This document shows positions 1-7,042 of a DNA stretch of 24,798 nucleotides, piece by piece. The position numbers and the translations under genes are program-made. This DNA comes from a virus: the IMG/VR virus record IMGVR_UViG_3300042351_000893, positions 1-24,798 of that record; one strand, given 5' to 3'. Under the pieces are notes generated by a model. That model was given only the letters and a program-made list of their open reading frames with translations. It made no database searches and was not told the DNA's origin. The first letter of the stretch is position 1, and each line of letters opens with the position of its first letter.

Positions 1-3000
1 AAAGCCACAGAAGATGTTGGTGCTTCATGGGACGGAGTAAGTCCCACAACACAGATGTTCTTGAATGAAGAACCCAAGTCAGATGAAGATATACTCACAG
101 ACTTTGTGGAGTTTTGTGTTGCAGAATTAACAATTGAACAGATGCCACGTGTTCGCCTGCGTAAAGATCCACAGTGGCCAGTGCGGCACAAGACGTTTGG
201 TCGCTACAACGACAATGAAAAAATGTTAGAAGTGGCCTGGGGACAACGACACATCATGGATGTGTTGCGCACAGTGGCACATGAACTCACACACAAACAT
301 CAACACGAACGTGATGGCAGTGACATGGGATCTGACGCAGGCGAAACTGGCAGTCCATACGAAAACGAAGCCAATGCTCGTGCCGGCGTACTCATGCGTA
401 ACTATGCCAAACTGCACCCGGAACATTTTGCTGCCGGCCAAACAGATGATTTAGCAGAAGCATCAGGATATATTCCCACAAAGAAGCAGGCCAAGGATCC
501 ACGCTTTAGCATGGCTCTGACCCGAGATGTACGTCCTGGTGCTGTGGGTAAAGAAGCAAACAAACTAGGACTAAAGACCAACAGTCAAGGACAACCAGGC
601 TTGTTAATGACCGGCTTGGCCAATGCACTGCGTGAGTTTAAAGAAACTGGGCAGTTGCCGCTGATATACGAAGATGAGTTGTTCGAAATCAACATGAGCA
701 CAGGTAGCCTGCGTCGTGAAGCGGCCAAGACCGGTGCTATTGCCGGCATGGAATTTGAAATGATTGTGCCCAATGTGGAAGGCGGCGATGACGACGGTCA
801 AATGGAAGCCGATTACAGTTACGATGAAGGTGTTAGTAGCATACAGGAGGCTTATGATTTCTTCTACGATGGAGATTACAACAGCCGCGGCGATGTCACT
901 AGACTGCGTGACCGGATGCAGGATCAATATTACGAATGGCTAAGTGAGTCGTTTGATACTCGTTGGGACGGAGACGAAGTTGAATTTGTTTACAACTACA
1001 TTAAAGAAAACGCCAGTGCAGATGAAATTGCAGAAATACTAGGTATAGAACCCGGCGATTACGGTGAATACCCAGAGCCCGATAGACAAGTATATCGCAA
1101 TGCTGCCGAAAAAATTGTTGAAGAAGGCTACGGCAACTACTGGTATGATGCCGCACGTGAATCCGCTCAAGAAGATTTTAATCAAAATGCAGATTTAGAA
1201 TCAGAATGGCTGGAAGATAATAATATCAATACCATGCAGGACGTTGAAAGCAATTATGATATAAATTGGCCTCACTTGTATTCACAGGGTGGCGGTGAGG
1301 CCAGTATCGAAGATGTTGCCAACGAATTTCAAGATGCTATAGGACGTGACGTTCGAGCCAGCGGCAACTACCACAGTGGCGGGGTAACAAGACCCAGCCC
1401 AACTGCACAACATTATATTGTGGAACCTGATGGCAGTTTAGAAGCCGATGACAGCGATGATGTAGGCCTGGAGTTTGTAAGTCCACCCTTGCCCATTGAC
1501 GATATATTAAGTGACTTGAACAAGGTTAAAAAGTGGGCCAAGGTATATGGTTGCTACACCAATGATTCAACAGGCCTGCACATCAACATATCTGTACCCA
1601 ACTACAGTAGAGAAAACTTGGACTTTGTTAAACTAGCCCTGTTAATGGGCGACGAGTATGTGCTGGACAACTTTGGTCGTGCTGGCAATACCTACGCTAA
1701 ATCAGCAATGAAATTGGTACGCGATCAAGTGCGCACTAAACCTGACGAAGCCGAACGTTTGCTGGACAAAATGAAAGGCAACCTGGACAGTTTGGCAAGC
1801 AAGGCCATACACTCAGGTGCTACTAGCAAGTATACCAGTATCAATACCAAAGACGGACACATTGAATTCCGCTCACCCGGTGGCGATTGGTTGGACGAAA
1901 ACTTTGACAAGATCGAAAACACTCTGTTGCGATTCACAGTGGCCATGAGTGCGGCCCTGAACCCCGAAATGTATCGCGAAGAATACTTGAAGAAACTGTA
2001 CAAGTTGTTGACGCAGGATCAAAAGGGTGACGATACTATCAAGTACTTCAGTGAATATGTGGCAGGCAAGATTCCTGCAGCTGCCTTGCGTAGTTTTGTT
2101 AAACAAGCACAACTAGAACGCAAAATTAAAAAAGATCCAACCGAAGGTAAGAAATATTGGTGGCGTGTGGGCCGCCCAGGTTTTGGTGCCAGTGTTGAAG
2201 TTGTTGCTACCAGCAAGGAAGAAGCAATTGAAAAAGGCCGGGCAGAATACCCAGATTGGGCCACGGCTAAAGATATGACTGCCAAACCGTTGCGTCCATA
2301 TGAAGAATCTCAGCAGACCTTTGTTTGGAAAGTCACTGGTAGCAGTGATTCTCCATATCAGAGTCAGGGTATAGAGGTTGTTGCTTCTACTGAATTTGAA
2401 GCAATGAAAAAAGCCAGAAAAGAATGGAATTTAAACACCAGTGGTGCCACCGAGGAAGAGTTCTTCAGAAACAACGGTTGGTCAGCTGTTCCTGTTCGCG
2501 AAGCACCTGCCGAGCAAACTCCCAAATATGAAATCTACAACAAACAAACTGGCAACTCAGTAGAGGATGCTGATGGAATCACCAATGATGAAGAGGCATT
2601 GGTTCGCCTCAATGATTACATTGAACACGGTCCACATAGCCTACAACGAGGTCAGGCTGAACGTATGTTTGGCATACGTACCGTCGGTGGAGTTGGAATT
2701 GTTGGCTTAGACATGCCAATAGCCGCAGGTCGTACAGCCACAAGCCCAACAGGACAGTGGAAAATTATTGACGGATTAAATCGCGAAGTATATCGTTTCC
2801 GTCCTGCAGAAAACACTAGAGCAAAAGCCAATGAGTTAGCCGCACTATGGGCCAGAGAAAACGACTTTGATGGCAACTATCAAGTTGAACCAGCAGAAGA
2901 AACGGCATCTACACCTGTGGCAGGATCCACCGCAGACCTAGCACAACAACGAGCTGTACCAGGCGCATTTACAGGTGCTTGGAAGATTGTAGATTCTGAT

Positions 3001-3132
3001 GGTAATGAACTGCATAGATTTTCCGGCATAGGCAATCAACAGCGTGATGCTAACCGTGTGGCCACACAGTGGTTGACCGACAATGGCTACAGCTATGGCA
3101 CAGATGTTACTGTGCTACCAATAGTGAGTTAA
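1..3132 (+). CDS. Zincin-amidoligase fusion protein with C-terminal repeats (5' end outside window)
   Basis: The reading frame is open from base 1, so the gene starts upstream; the first in-window ATG is at 55 and residues are numbered from it. Residues 76-80 are HELTH, an HExxH zinc-protease motif, followed by an acidic ENEANARAG stretch (about 103-111) that could supply the third ligand. A second domain runs from about GMEFEM (231) through GLEFVSPPLP (471-480), GLHINIS (507-513) and GHIEFRSPGG (601-610). This is the pattern of amidoligase_2-type enzymes, ATP-dependent amide-bond formers related to glutamine synthetase. Between them lies a very acidic, Tyr-rich stretch (about 240-430). The C-terminus holds two pairs of degenerate repeats (702-745 with 757-805, and 900-947 with 974-1020). 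The next gene begins one base after the stop. Inference: a cell-wall- or peptide-acting virion protein. The domain calls are by motif only. Confidence 0.7.
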   Translation, partial: KATEDVGASWDGVSPTTQMFLNEEPKSDEDILTDFVEFCVAELTIEQMPRVRLRKDPQWPVRHKTFGRYNDNEKMLEVAWGQRHIMDVLRTVAHELTHKHQHERDGSDMGSDAGETGSPYENEANARAGVLMRNYAKLHPEHFAAGQTDDLAEASGYIPTKKQAKDPRFSMALTRDVRPGAVGKEANKLGLKTNSQGQPGLLMTGLANALREFKETGQLPLIYEDELFEINMSTGSLRREAAKTGAIAGMEFEMIVPNVEGGDDDGQMEADYSYDEGVSSIQEAYDFFYDGDYNSRGDVTRLRDRMQDQYYEWLSESFDTRWDGDEVEFVYNYIKENASADEIAEILGIEPGDYGEYPEPDRQVYRNAAEKIVEEGYGNYWYDAARESAQEDFNQNADLESEWLEDNNINTMQDVESNYDINWPHLYSQGGGEASIEDVANEFQDAIGRDVRASGNYHSGGVTRPSPTAQHYIVEPDGSLEADDSDDVGLEFVSPPLPIDDILSDLNKVKKWAKVYGCYTNDSTGLHINISVPNYSRENLDFVKLALLMGDEYVLDNFGRAGNTYAKSAMKLVRDQVRTKPDEAERLLDKMKGNLDSLASKAIHSGATSKYTSINTKDGHIEFRSPGGDWLDENFDKIENTLLRFTVAMSAALNPEMYREEYLKKLYKLLTQDQKGDDTIKYFSEYVAGKIPAAALRSFVKQAQLERKIKKDPTEGKKYWWRVGRPGFGASVEVVATSKEEAIEKGRAEYPDWATAKDMTAKPLRPYEESQQTFVWKVTGSSDSPYQSQGIEVVASTEFEAMKKARKEWNLNTSGATEEEFFRNNGWSAVPVREAPAEQTPKYEIYNKQTGNSVEDADGITNDEEALVRLNDYIEHGPHSLQRGQAERMFGIRTVGGVGIVGLDMPIAAGRTATSPTGQWKIIDGLNREVYRFRPAENTRAKANELAALWARENDFDGNYQVEPAEETASTPVAGSTADLAQQRAVPGAFTGAWKIVDSDGNELHRFSGIGNQQRDANRVATQWLTDNGYSYGTDVTVLPIVS
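2158..2469 (+). repeat. Pair of degenerate protein repeats in the zincin-amidoligase protein
   Basis: Two units (residues about 702-745 and 757-805) share a W+V start, then a (V/I)EVVA(T/S) strand, then a helix of the form (K/F)EEA-K-R-E and a Trp. They look like tandem copies of a small beta-alpha domain. No function is assigned. Confidence 0.6.
2752..3114 (+). repeat. Second pair of protein repeats at the C-terminus
   Basis: Units at residues about 900-947 and 974-1020 share G-WKI(I/V)D, then a (V/L)-RF strand, then a helix with AN-(L/V)A--W and a final V-P. They are clearly related to each other, and more loosely to the preceding pair. They are separated by a Thr/Ala/Pro-rich linker with a LAQ segment. 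Confidence 0.65.
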
Positions 3133-3133
3133 C

Positions 3134-4201
3134 ATGCGAGCCAATGAATTTTTAATCGAATATAGAGATAGACTATTACAATATGTTAAGAGTCTGTTGC
3201 CCACTTGGCCTGAGTATGTCCTTAAAGATTGGCTAGTACCCAACAAAGGCAATTTTAGTAATCTCCCTGCAGACGCTGTTAAAAACGGCATTATAGAAAA
3301 AGTGCAAGGTGCAGGTCTTACTATTAACACTAAATGGCAACTGATACCCGATATGAAGTTTACAATGGATATGTTTGATCCAAAGACTAAACAACTATTA
3401 ATAGGCCGTGCCGGTGGGAGTAGTGATTTAGGTATGGGTGTTCCAAAAGACAAAGAAAGACATGCCACTCAAGCGGCATTAGCACAACAACAAGGTGGTG
3501 TTCGTAGAGAACCTGTGATACTTGTTAAACGTCCCGATGGTTATGATTTGCTAGAAGGTTGGCATAGAACTATTCAGCACTTTCATAAGTATCCAGATGG
3601 TTATACCGGTCCTGCTTATGTAGCTGTTGAACAGGGCCCACAAGGTGTGGCGGAAGGCGAAAGCAATGATACTGCTATAAGTTTATCCAAGTTAGGTAAA
3701 TTTCATCCTGGTGCAGATACACTTGCAGAGTTTGTGCCAGAAAGAGCAACTGCACAATATGCCCTGCATCCAGACAAATGGGAATCAACCTTTTACAGTT
3801 TGACCAACAAAGATTCTGACAAATTAAAATACTATGGTCCAAAAAAGATTTCAATTCCACCAGGAACTTTAGTAGGCGACATGGCCATTGCCAACAAGTT
3901 TTACAGAGCCAAGACACCTGAAGAACAAGAACAATATGCTGAATTATACAAAGCATCACTACAGCCATATCCAGTAGATGTCAGTGAGTATCGTATGCCT
4001 GAATTGTTGATTCCCAAGCAAGGTGTAGCAGAGAATTTTGCAGATGGTAAGAATCCTGGACGCAAGGGCTTGAGCAAGCGAGTAGGGATTCCTAAAAAAG
4101 CCACCTTGGGCCAACTGGAAAAGATTGCTGGATCCAGCACAGGTGAACGCCGCAGGATGGCACAGTGGCAACTAAATATGAGACGAGGTAAGAAAAAATG
4201 A
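3134..4201 (+). CDS. Modular protein with ParB-like domain and capsid-targeting-like N-terminus
   Basis: 355 residues. The N-terminus is MRANEFLIE, resembling the head-targeting peptide of T4 internal proteins. Residues 126-146 (REPVILV...GYDLLEGWHRT) match the ParB/sulfiredoxin-type nucleotide-binding fold: a hydrophobic strand followed by a GxHR motif. A QGVAEG linker at 170-175 ends this module. A second module (about 183-295) is rich in Tyr, Lys and Pro with no function I recognise. A second linker, QGVAEN (296-301), precedes a basic C-terminal module of the type NPGRKGLSKRVGIP...GERRRMAQWQ, which looks DNA- or RNA-binding by charge. The gene begins one base after the preceding stop and overlaps the next by ATGA, so it is translated as part of an operon. 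The ParB-like call is from motifs; biochemical activity is unknown. Confidence 0.65.
   Translation: MRANEFLIEYRDRLLQYVKSLLPTWPEYVLKDWLVPNKGNFSNLPADAVKNGIIEKVQGAGLTINTKWQLIPDMKFTMDMFDPKTKQLLIGRAGGSSDLGMGVPKDKERHATQAALAQQQGGVRREPVILVKRPDGYDLLEGWHRTIQHFHKYPDGYTGPAYVAVEQGPQGVAEGESNDTAISLSKLGKFHPGADTLAEFVPERATAQYALHPDKWESTFYSLTNKDSDKLKYYGPKKISIPPGTLVGDMAIANKFYRAKTPEEQEQYAELYKASLQPYPVDVSEYRMPELLIPKQGVAENFADGKNPGRKGLSKRVGIPKKATLGQLEKIAGSSTGERRRMAQWQLNMRRGKKK
3641..3658 (+). repeat. QGVAEG linker repeat, copy A
   Basis: CAAGGTGTGGCGGAAGGC in frame as Q-G-V-A-E-G, at a module boundary of the ParB-like protein. The core GGTGTGGCGGAA is identical in the copies at 4836 and 10976. Confidence 0.8.
4019..4036 (+). 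repeat. QGVAEN linker repeat, copy D (diverged codons)
   Basis: CAAGGTGTAGCAGAGAAT encodes Q-G-V-A-E-N in the same frame as copy A. It differs at synonymous positions, so the peptide rather than the DNA looks conserved here. It precedes the basic C-terminal module. Confidence 0.65.
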
Positions 4202-4632
4202 AAGCAAGTGAGTTTGTATTCGAAAAGTGGAGCAAAAAATACAAAAGCAGTATCAATTGCAGCCACCCTCGAGGCTTCTCACAAAAGGCGCACTGTGCCG
4301 GTAAACGAAAACAGAACGAATCAGTTGAAATGGAAATGGTGTGTGAAACATGTGGCATGTGTGAGGCACATGCCAACACACACGTGAATGAAAATCTTCG
4401 TGACTGGTTCAAAGACAAATGGGTACGCTTTGGACCCGACGGTAAAATACGTGGTGACTGTGCTCGAGGGTCGGAATCAGAAGGCAAACCCAAGTGTTTG
4501 CCACAGGCCAAAGCACATGCTCTGGGTAAAAAAGGCCGGGCCAGTGCCGCAGCCAGAAAACGCCGTAAAGATCCCAATGCCAATCGTTCAGGACCAGCAA
4601 TAAATGTCAGCACAAAAGGAACTAAAAAATGA
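4198..4632 (+). CDS. Cys-rich basic modular protein (DUF5872-like C-terminus)
   Basis: 144 residues. It starts MKASEFVFE, the same tag type as its neighbours. The first cassette (about 11-40) has a two-Cys pattern with CSHPRGFSQKAHCAGK. A CETCGMC cluster follows at 49-55 and is likely to bind zinc. The C-terminal half (about 66-140) contains DWFKDKWVRFGPDGKIRGDC, then KCLPQAKAHAL, then a highly basic AARKRRKDPN stretch; this resembles the family I know as DUF5872, whose function is not established. The gene overlaps the preceding and following genes by ATGA. High Lys/Arg content suggests nucleic acid contact. Whether Cys or basic residues bind metal or DNA cannot be decided from sequence alone. 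Confidence 0.6.
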   Translation: MKASEFVFEKWSKKYKSSINCSHPRGFSQKAHCAGKRKQNESVEMEMVCETCGMCEAHANTHVNENLRDWFKDKWVRFGPDGKIRGDCARGSESEGKPKCLPQAKAHALGKKGRASAAARKRRKDPNANRSGPAINVSTKGTKK

Positions 4633-6122
4633 ACATAAAAGATATCATTACAGAATCACAACACACTTGTCCGCACTGTGGTGGACCTGTGGTTGAATAT
4701 TCAGATCTGATGGAAAAGAAAGATGCCTGCTACTACAAGGTCAAGGCTAGTGCAAAAGTATGGCCCAGTGCTTATGCATCCGGTCGACTGGTACAGTGTC
4801 GCAAAAAAGGTGCGGGCAACTATGGCAACAAATCAGAAGGTGTGGCGGAAGGCTTTAACGATGTTGCCCAAATGGTAGTCAATGGCATTGCTATGTCCTA
4901 TTTCTTCTGGTTATTGTTCCGTTGGTTTAAAAATAAAGTATTATCTCCTGACGAAAGACTAGGAGTAAATCGAGATTTGAATTTAAATAGTGGCCGGGAT
5001 AGAGTTTATAAAGTTTATATCAACAGCAAAGATGTATCTTCAAAAGTATTAACTAAAAACGAAGCTTTTGAAGTTGTTAAATCAATGGCCAAAGAAACGC
5101 ACGATCCAAACACTTACTTTACAATATACAACACAGATACTAAGGCCATTGAATTTAGACATAACGTAGGTACTGGAGAAAGCATAGATGAACAAGGGGC
5201 GGCGGAAGCACAACTGGATGAAAAATGCTGGGACGGTTATCAACAACAGGGCATGAAGAACAAAGGTGGCCGTCAGGTTCCCAACTGTGTGTCTGCTGAA
5301 AGCATAGTAGAAGACTCTGATAACAAGTGCCCGCCTGCTACACAAGACATTACACTCAATCTCAAGAACAGACAAAAAGCCATTGATGACTATGGCTATG
5401 GGCCGCTAAATCCAGACATGCCCAACACTAAGTTCTGGATGAAAAAAGTTGATGAGTGGAACTTGGACTCAGTAGACGAAGCCAAGTCGAGCCTATGCGG
5501 CAACTGTGCGGCTTTTGATATACGTCAACACACCCTGGACTGCATTGCTCAAGGCATCGACAGTGACTCTCCTGCGGATGCAGCCGGTGTAATTGATGCA
5601 GGTGAGATGGGTTATTGTAAGTTCTTAAAATTCAAATGTGCCAGCCGTAGAACCTGCGATGCCTGGGTCACAGGCGGCCCACTCCGTGACAAACCCAATG
5701 CTGAAGAAGGCTTGACAGAAGAGTTTGATCTTATTGAATCTATTATCGAAGGCATTGCTGAACAAAATGGTGTAGATGCTGAAGCAGTATGGGAGGACCT
5801 AGAAAGCCTGACCGAAGATGAACTGTATGCGTTTGCTGTGACTTCGCAACTGAACGAAGACTGGCAAAAGGCCAACAAACGAGATCGTACTGCAGGCATG
5901 AGTCAAAAGGCTGTGAATGCTTATCGCAGAGAGAATCCTGGTTCTAAACTAAAGACTGCTGTGACTACCAAACCCAGCAAACTAAAGCGGGGTAGCAAGG
6001 CCAGCAAGCGTAGAAAGAGTTATTGTAGCCGCAGTCGCGGACAAATGAAGATGCACAGTATTTCATGTGCCAAAACGCCAGACAAGGCCATCTGTAAAGC
6101 ACGTCGTCGCTGGAACTGCTGA
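4629..6122 (+). CDS. Multi-cassette Cys-rich protein with a membrane-like segment
   Basis: 497 residues built from separable cassettes. (1) MNIKDIITE tag plus CPHC and two further Cys with a KVWPSAYASG module (1-68). (2) Linker GVAEG at 71-75. (3) A hydrophobic segment at about 82-100 (VVNGIAMSYFFWLLFRWF) that could span a membrane, followed by a mixed alpha/beta domain (110-180). (4) Linker QGAAEA (189-194). (5) CWDGYQQQGMKNKGG...PNC (200-220). (6) A six-Cys module (290-343: CGNC, DC, GYC, FKC, RTC). (7) An acidic helix with IAE (375-378). (8) A basic tail with SYCSRSRGQMKMH (464-476) and a final Cys. It overlaps its neighbours by ATGA and TGATG. I recognise the cassettes as types that recur in marine phage proteins, but no enzyme. 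Membrane insertion or DNA contact during infection is inference. Confidence 0.6.
   Translation: MNIKDIITESQHTCPHCGGPVVEYSDLMEKKDACYYKVKASAKVWPSAYASGRLVQCRKKGAGNYGNKSEGVAEGFNDVAQMVVNGIAMSYFFWLLFRWFKNKVLSPDERLGVNRDLNLNSGRDRVYKVYINSKDVSSKVLTKNEAFEVVKSMAKETHDPNTYFTIYNTDTKAIEFRHNVGTGESIDEQGAAEAQLDEKCWDGYQQQGMKNKGGRQVPNCVSAESIVEDSDNKCPPATQDITLNLKNRQKAIDDYGYGPLNPDMPNTKFWMKKVDEWNLDSVDEAKSSLCGNCAAFDIRQHTLDCIAQGIDSDSPADAAGVIDAGEMGYCKFLKFKCASRRTCDAWVTGGPLRDKPNAEEGLTEEFDLIESIIEGIAEQNGVDAEAVWEDLESLTEDELYAFAVTSQLNEDWQKANKRDRTAGMSQKAVNAYRRENPGSKLKTAVTTKPSKLKRGSKASKRRKSYCSRSRGQMKMHSISCAKTPDKAICKARRRWNC
4836..4853 (+). repeat. EGVAEG linker repeat, copy B
   Basis: GAAGGTGTGGCGGAAGGC, 17 of 18 bases identical to copy A. 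It is in frame and separates the Cys module from the hydrophobic segment of the 497-residue protein. Confidence 0.8.
5193..5210 (+). repeat. QGAAEA linker repeat, copy E
   Basis: CAAGGGGCGGCGGAAGCA encodes Q-G-A-A-E-A. It keeps the GCGGAA core and lies directly before the CWDGY cassette. Confidence 0.65.
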
Positions 6123-6310
6123 TGCGAGCCAAAGAAATCGTTCGAGGTGCAAAGCAATGGACTGCCAAAGTGCGTGTTCAAAATCCTGGATATGTGGGCT
6201 GGGTTGATGCAGTGGTCTGGGCTCCCAACACTCATGTGGCCAGACAAATGATCAAAGCACAGTACCGCATTGAAGATTGGCACGTGGGCTCAATCAAAGA
6301 ACTGCGTTAA
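6122..6310 (+). CDS. Small protein, hypothetical (62 aa)
   Basis: The start overlaps the previous stop as TGATG, so it is probably translationally coupled. The first bases, ATGCGAGCCAAAGAA, are nearly the same as those of the gene at 3134, although the protein tag MRAKEIVRG lacks the Glu at the likely cleavage position. The body alternates strands and a helix (KQWTAKVRVQ, GWVDAVVWAPNTHVARQMIK), a pattern of a small single-domain fold with conserved Trp. It ends convergently with the desaturase gene; the two stop codons share the four bases TTAA at 6307-6310. Function unknown. Confidence 0.55.
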   Translation: MRAKEIVRGAKQWTAKVRVQNPGYVGWVDAVVWAPNTHVARQMIKAQYRIEDWHVGSIKELR

Positions 6311-7011
6311 CTACGTAAGCGAGCCAGTCCTACTAGTCTAAATACTGTGAGCCACATCCATCCTGCATCAAATTCAAACCAACGACGGCTCAGTCGAGGG
6401 TTAGCAGGATCCAGATGATGGTTGTTATGCAGGCATTCGCCACCAACAACAATATCCCAAGGCACAATGTTTCTGCTGTGATCTTTAGTTTCGCCATTTC
6501 TATATCCCCACCAATGTCCAATGCCGTTGATAACTCCGGCTGCCCAGAACGGTATCCATGCCATTTGTATACCCCAGATTAACACACCCCACACACCAAA
6601 CAACGCAACATCAACTGCCAGCATTAACACAATGCCCAGTCTGCTGTGTGCAGTGTACACATTGCGTTCCATCCAGTCATCCGGTGTACCTACGCCATAT
6701 TGTGCCACCATGTCAGCATCTCGGCTGGCTGAGTGATACAGGCCTGCGCCACGGAACAACACACGACCTATGCCGTACACATGCGGAGTATGTGGATCAC
6801 CTTCTGCATCACTAAATCTGTGATGTTTGCGATGGATGCTAACCCATTGTTTGGTCACCATGCCGGTAGTTCCCCATAACCAAAAGCGCATGAAGTGTTC
6901 TAACACAGGAGTAAAAACAATGCCGCGATGTGCTTGCCCGCGATGTAGGTATAATGTAACACAGATTATAGTGATATGTGTGACTATTAGGGTATAGATA
7001 AGTTCAGTCAT
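6307..7011 (-). CDS. Fatty acid desaturase (acyl-lipid/acyl-CoA type)
   Basis: 234 residues from the ATG at 7011. Longer in-frame starts would run into the preceding gene and have no domain support. All three histidine boxes of the membrane di-iron desaturase family are present: HRGQAH (23-28), HRKHH (60-64) and HNNHH (195-199), with the extra His in GIGHWWG (166). Hydrophobic stretches lie at about 5-22 and 126-165. Family members introduce a double bond into acyl chains using O2 and an electron donor. The protein is shorter than the usual 300 or so residues because the N-terminal membrane segments are reduced. It follows the radical SAM gene by 31 bases, and a TAAATA box lies 4 bases before its ATG. 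The role is probably remodelling of host membrane lipids during infection, which is inference. Confidence 0.88.
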   Translation of the reverse strand: MTELIYTLIVTHITIICVTLYLHRGQAHRGIVFTPVLEHFMRFWLWGTTGMVTKQWVSIHRKHHRFSDAEGDPHTPHVYGIGRVLFRGAGLYHSASRDADMVAQYGVGTPDDWMERNVYTAHSRLGIVLMLAVDVALFGVWGVLIWGIQMAWIPFWAAGVINGIGHWWGYRNGETKDHSRNIVPWDIVVGGECLHNNHHLDPANPRLSRRWFEFDAGWMWLTVFRLVGLARLRS

Positions 7012-7015
7012 TGAG

Positions 7016-7021
7016 TATTTA
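7016..7021 (-). promoter_or_regulatory. TAAATA late-promoter-like box before desaturase
   Basis: On the minus strand the sequence reads TAAATAC-TCA-ATG. It matches the T4 late -10 element TATAAATA in six of its eight positions and would start transcription at or next to the AUG. No Shine-Dalgarno sequence is visible. Confidence 0.4.
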
Positions 7022-7042
7022 AGCAAAACTACTGCTAAATTG

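Noticed and set aside
4092-4613. Antisense open frame of 173 codons across two modular genes
   Set aside because: It spans the junction of two real genes and shows the skewed composition expected of a shadow of Lys/Arg-rich coding sequence.
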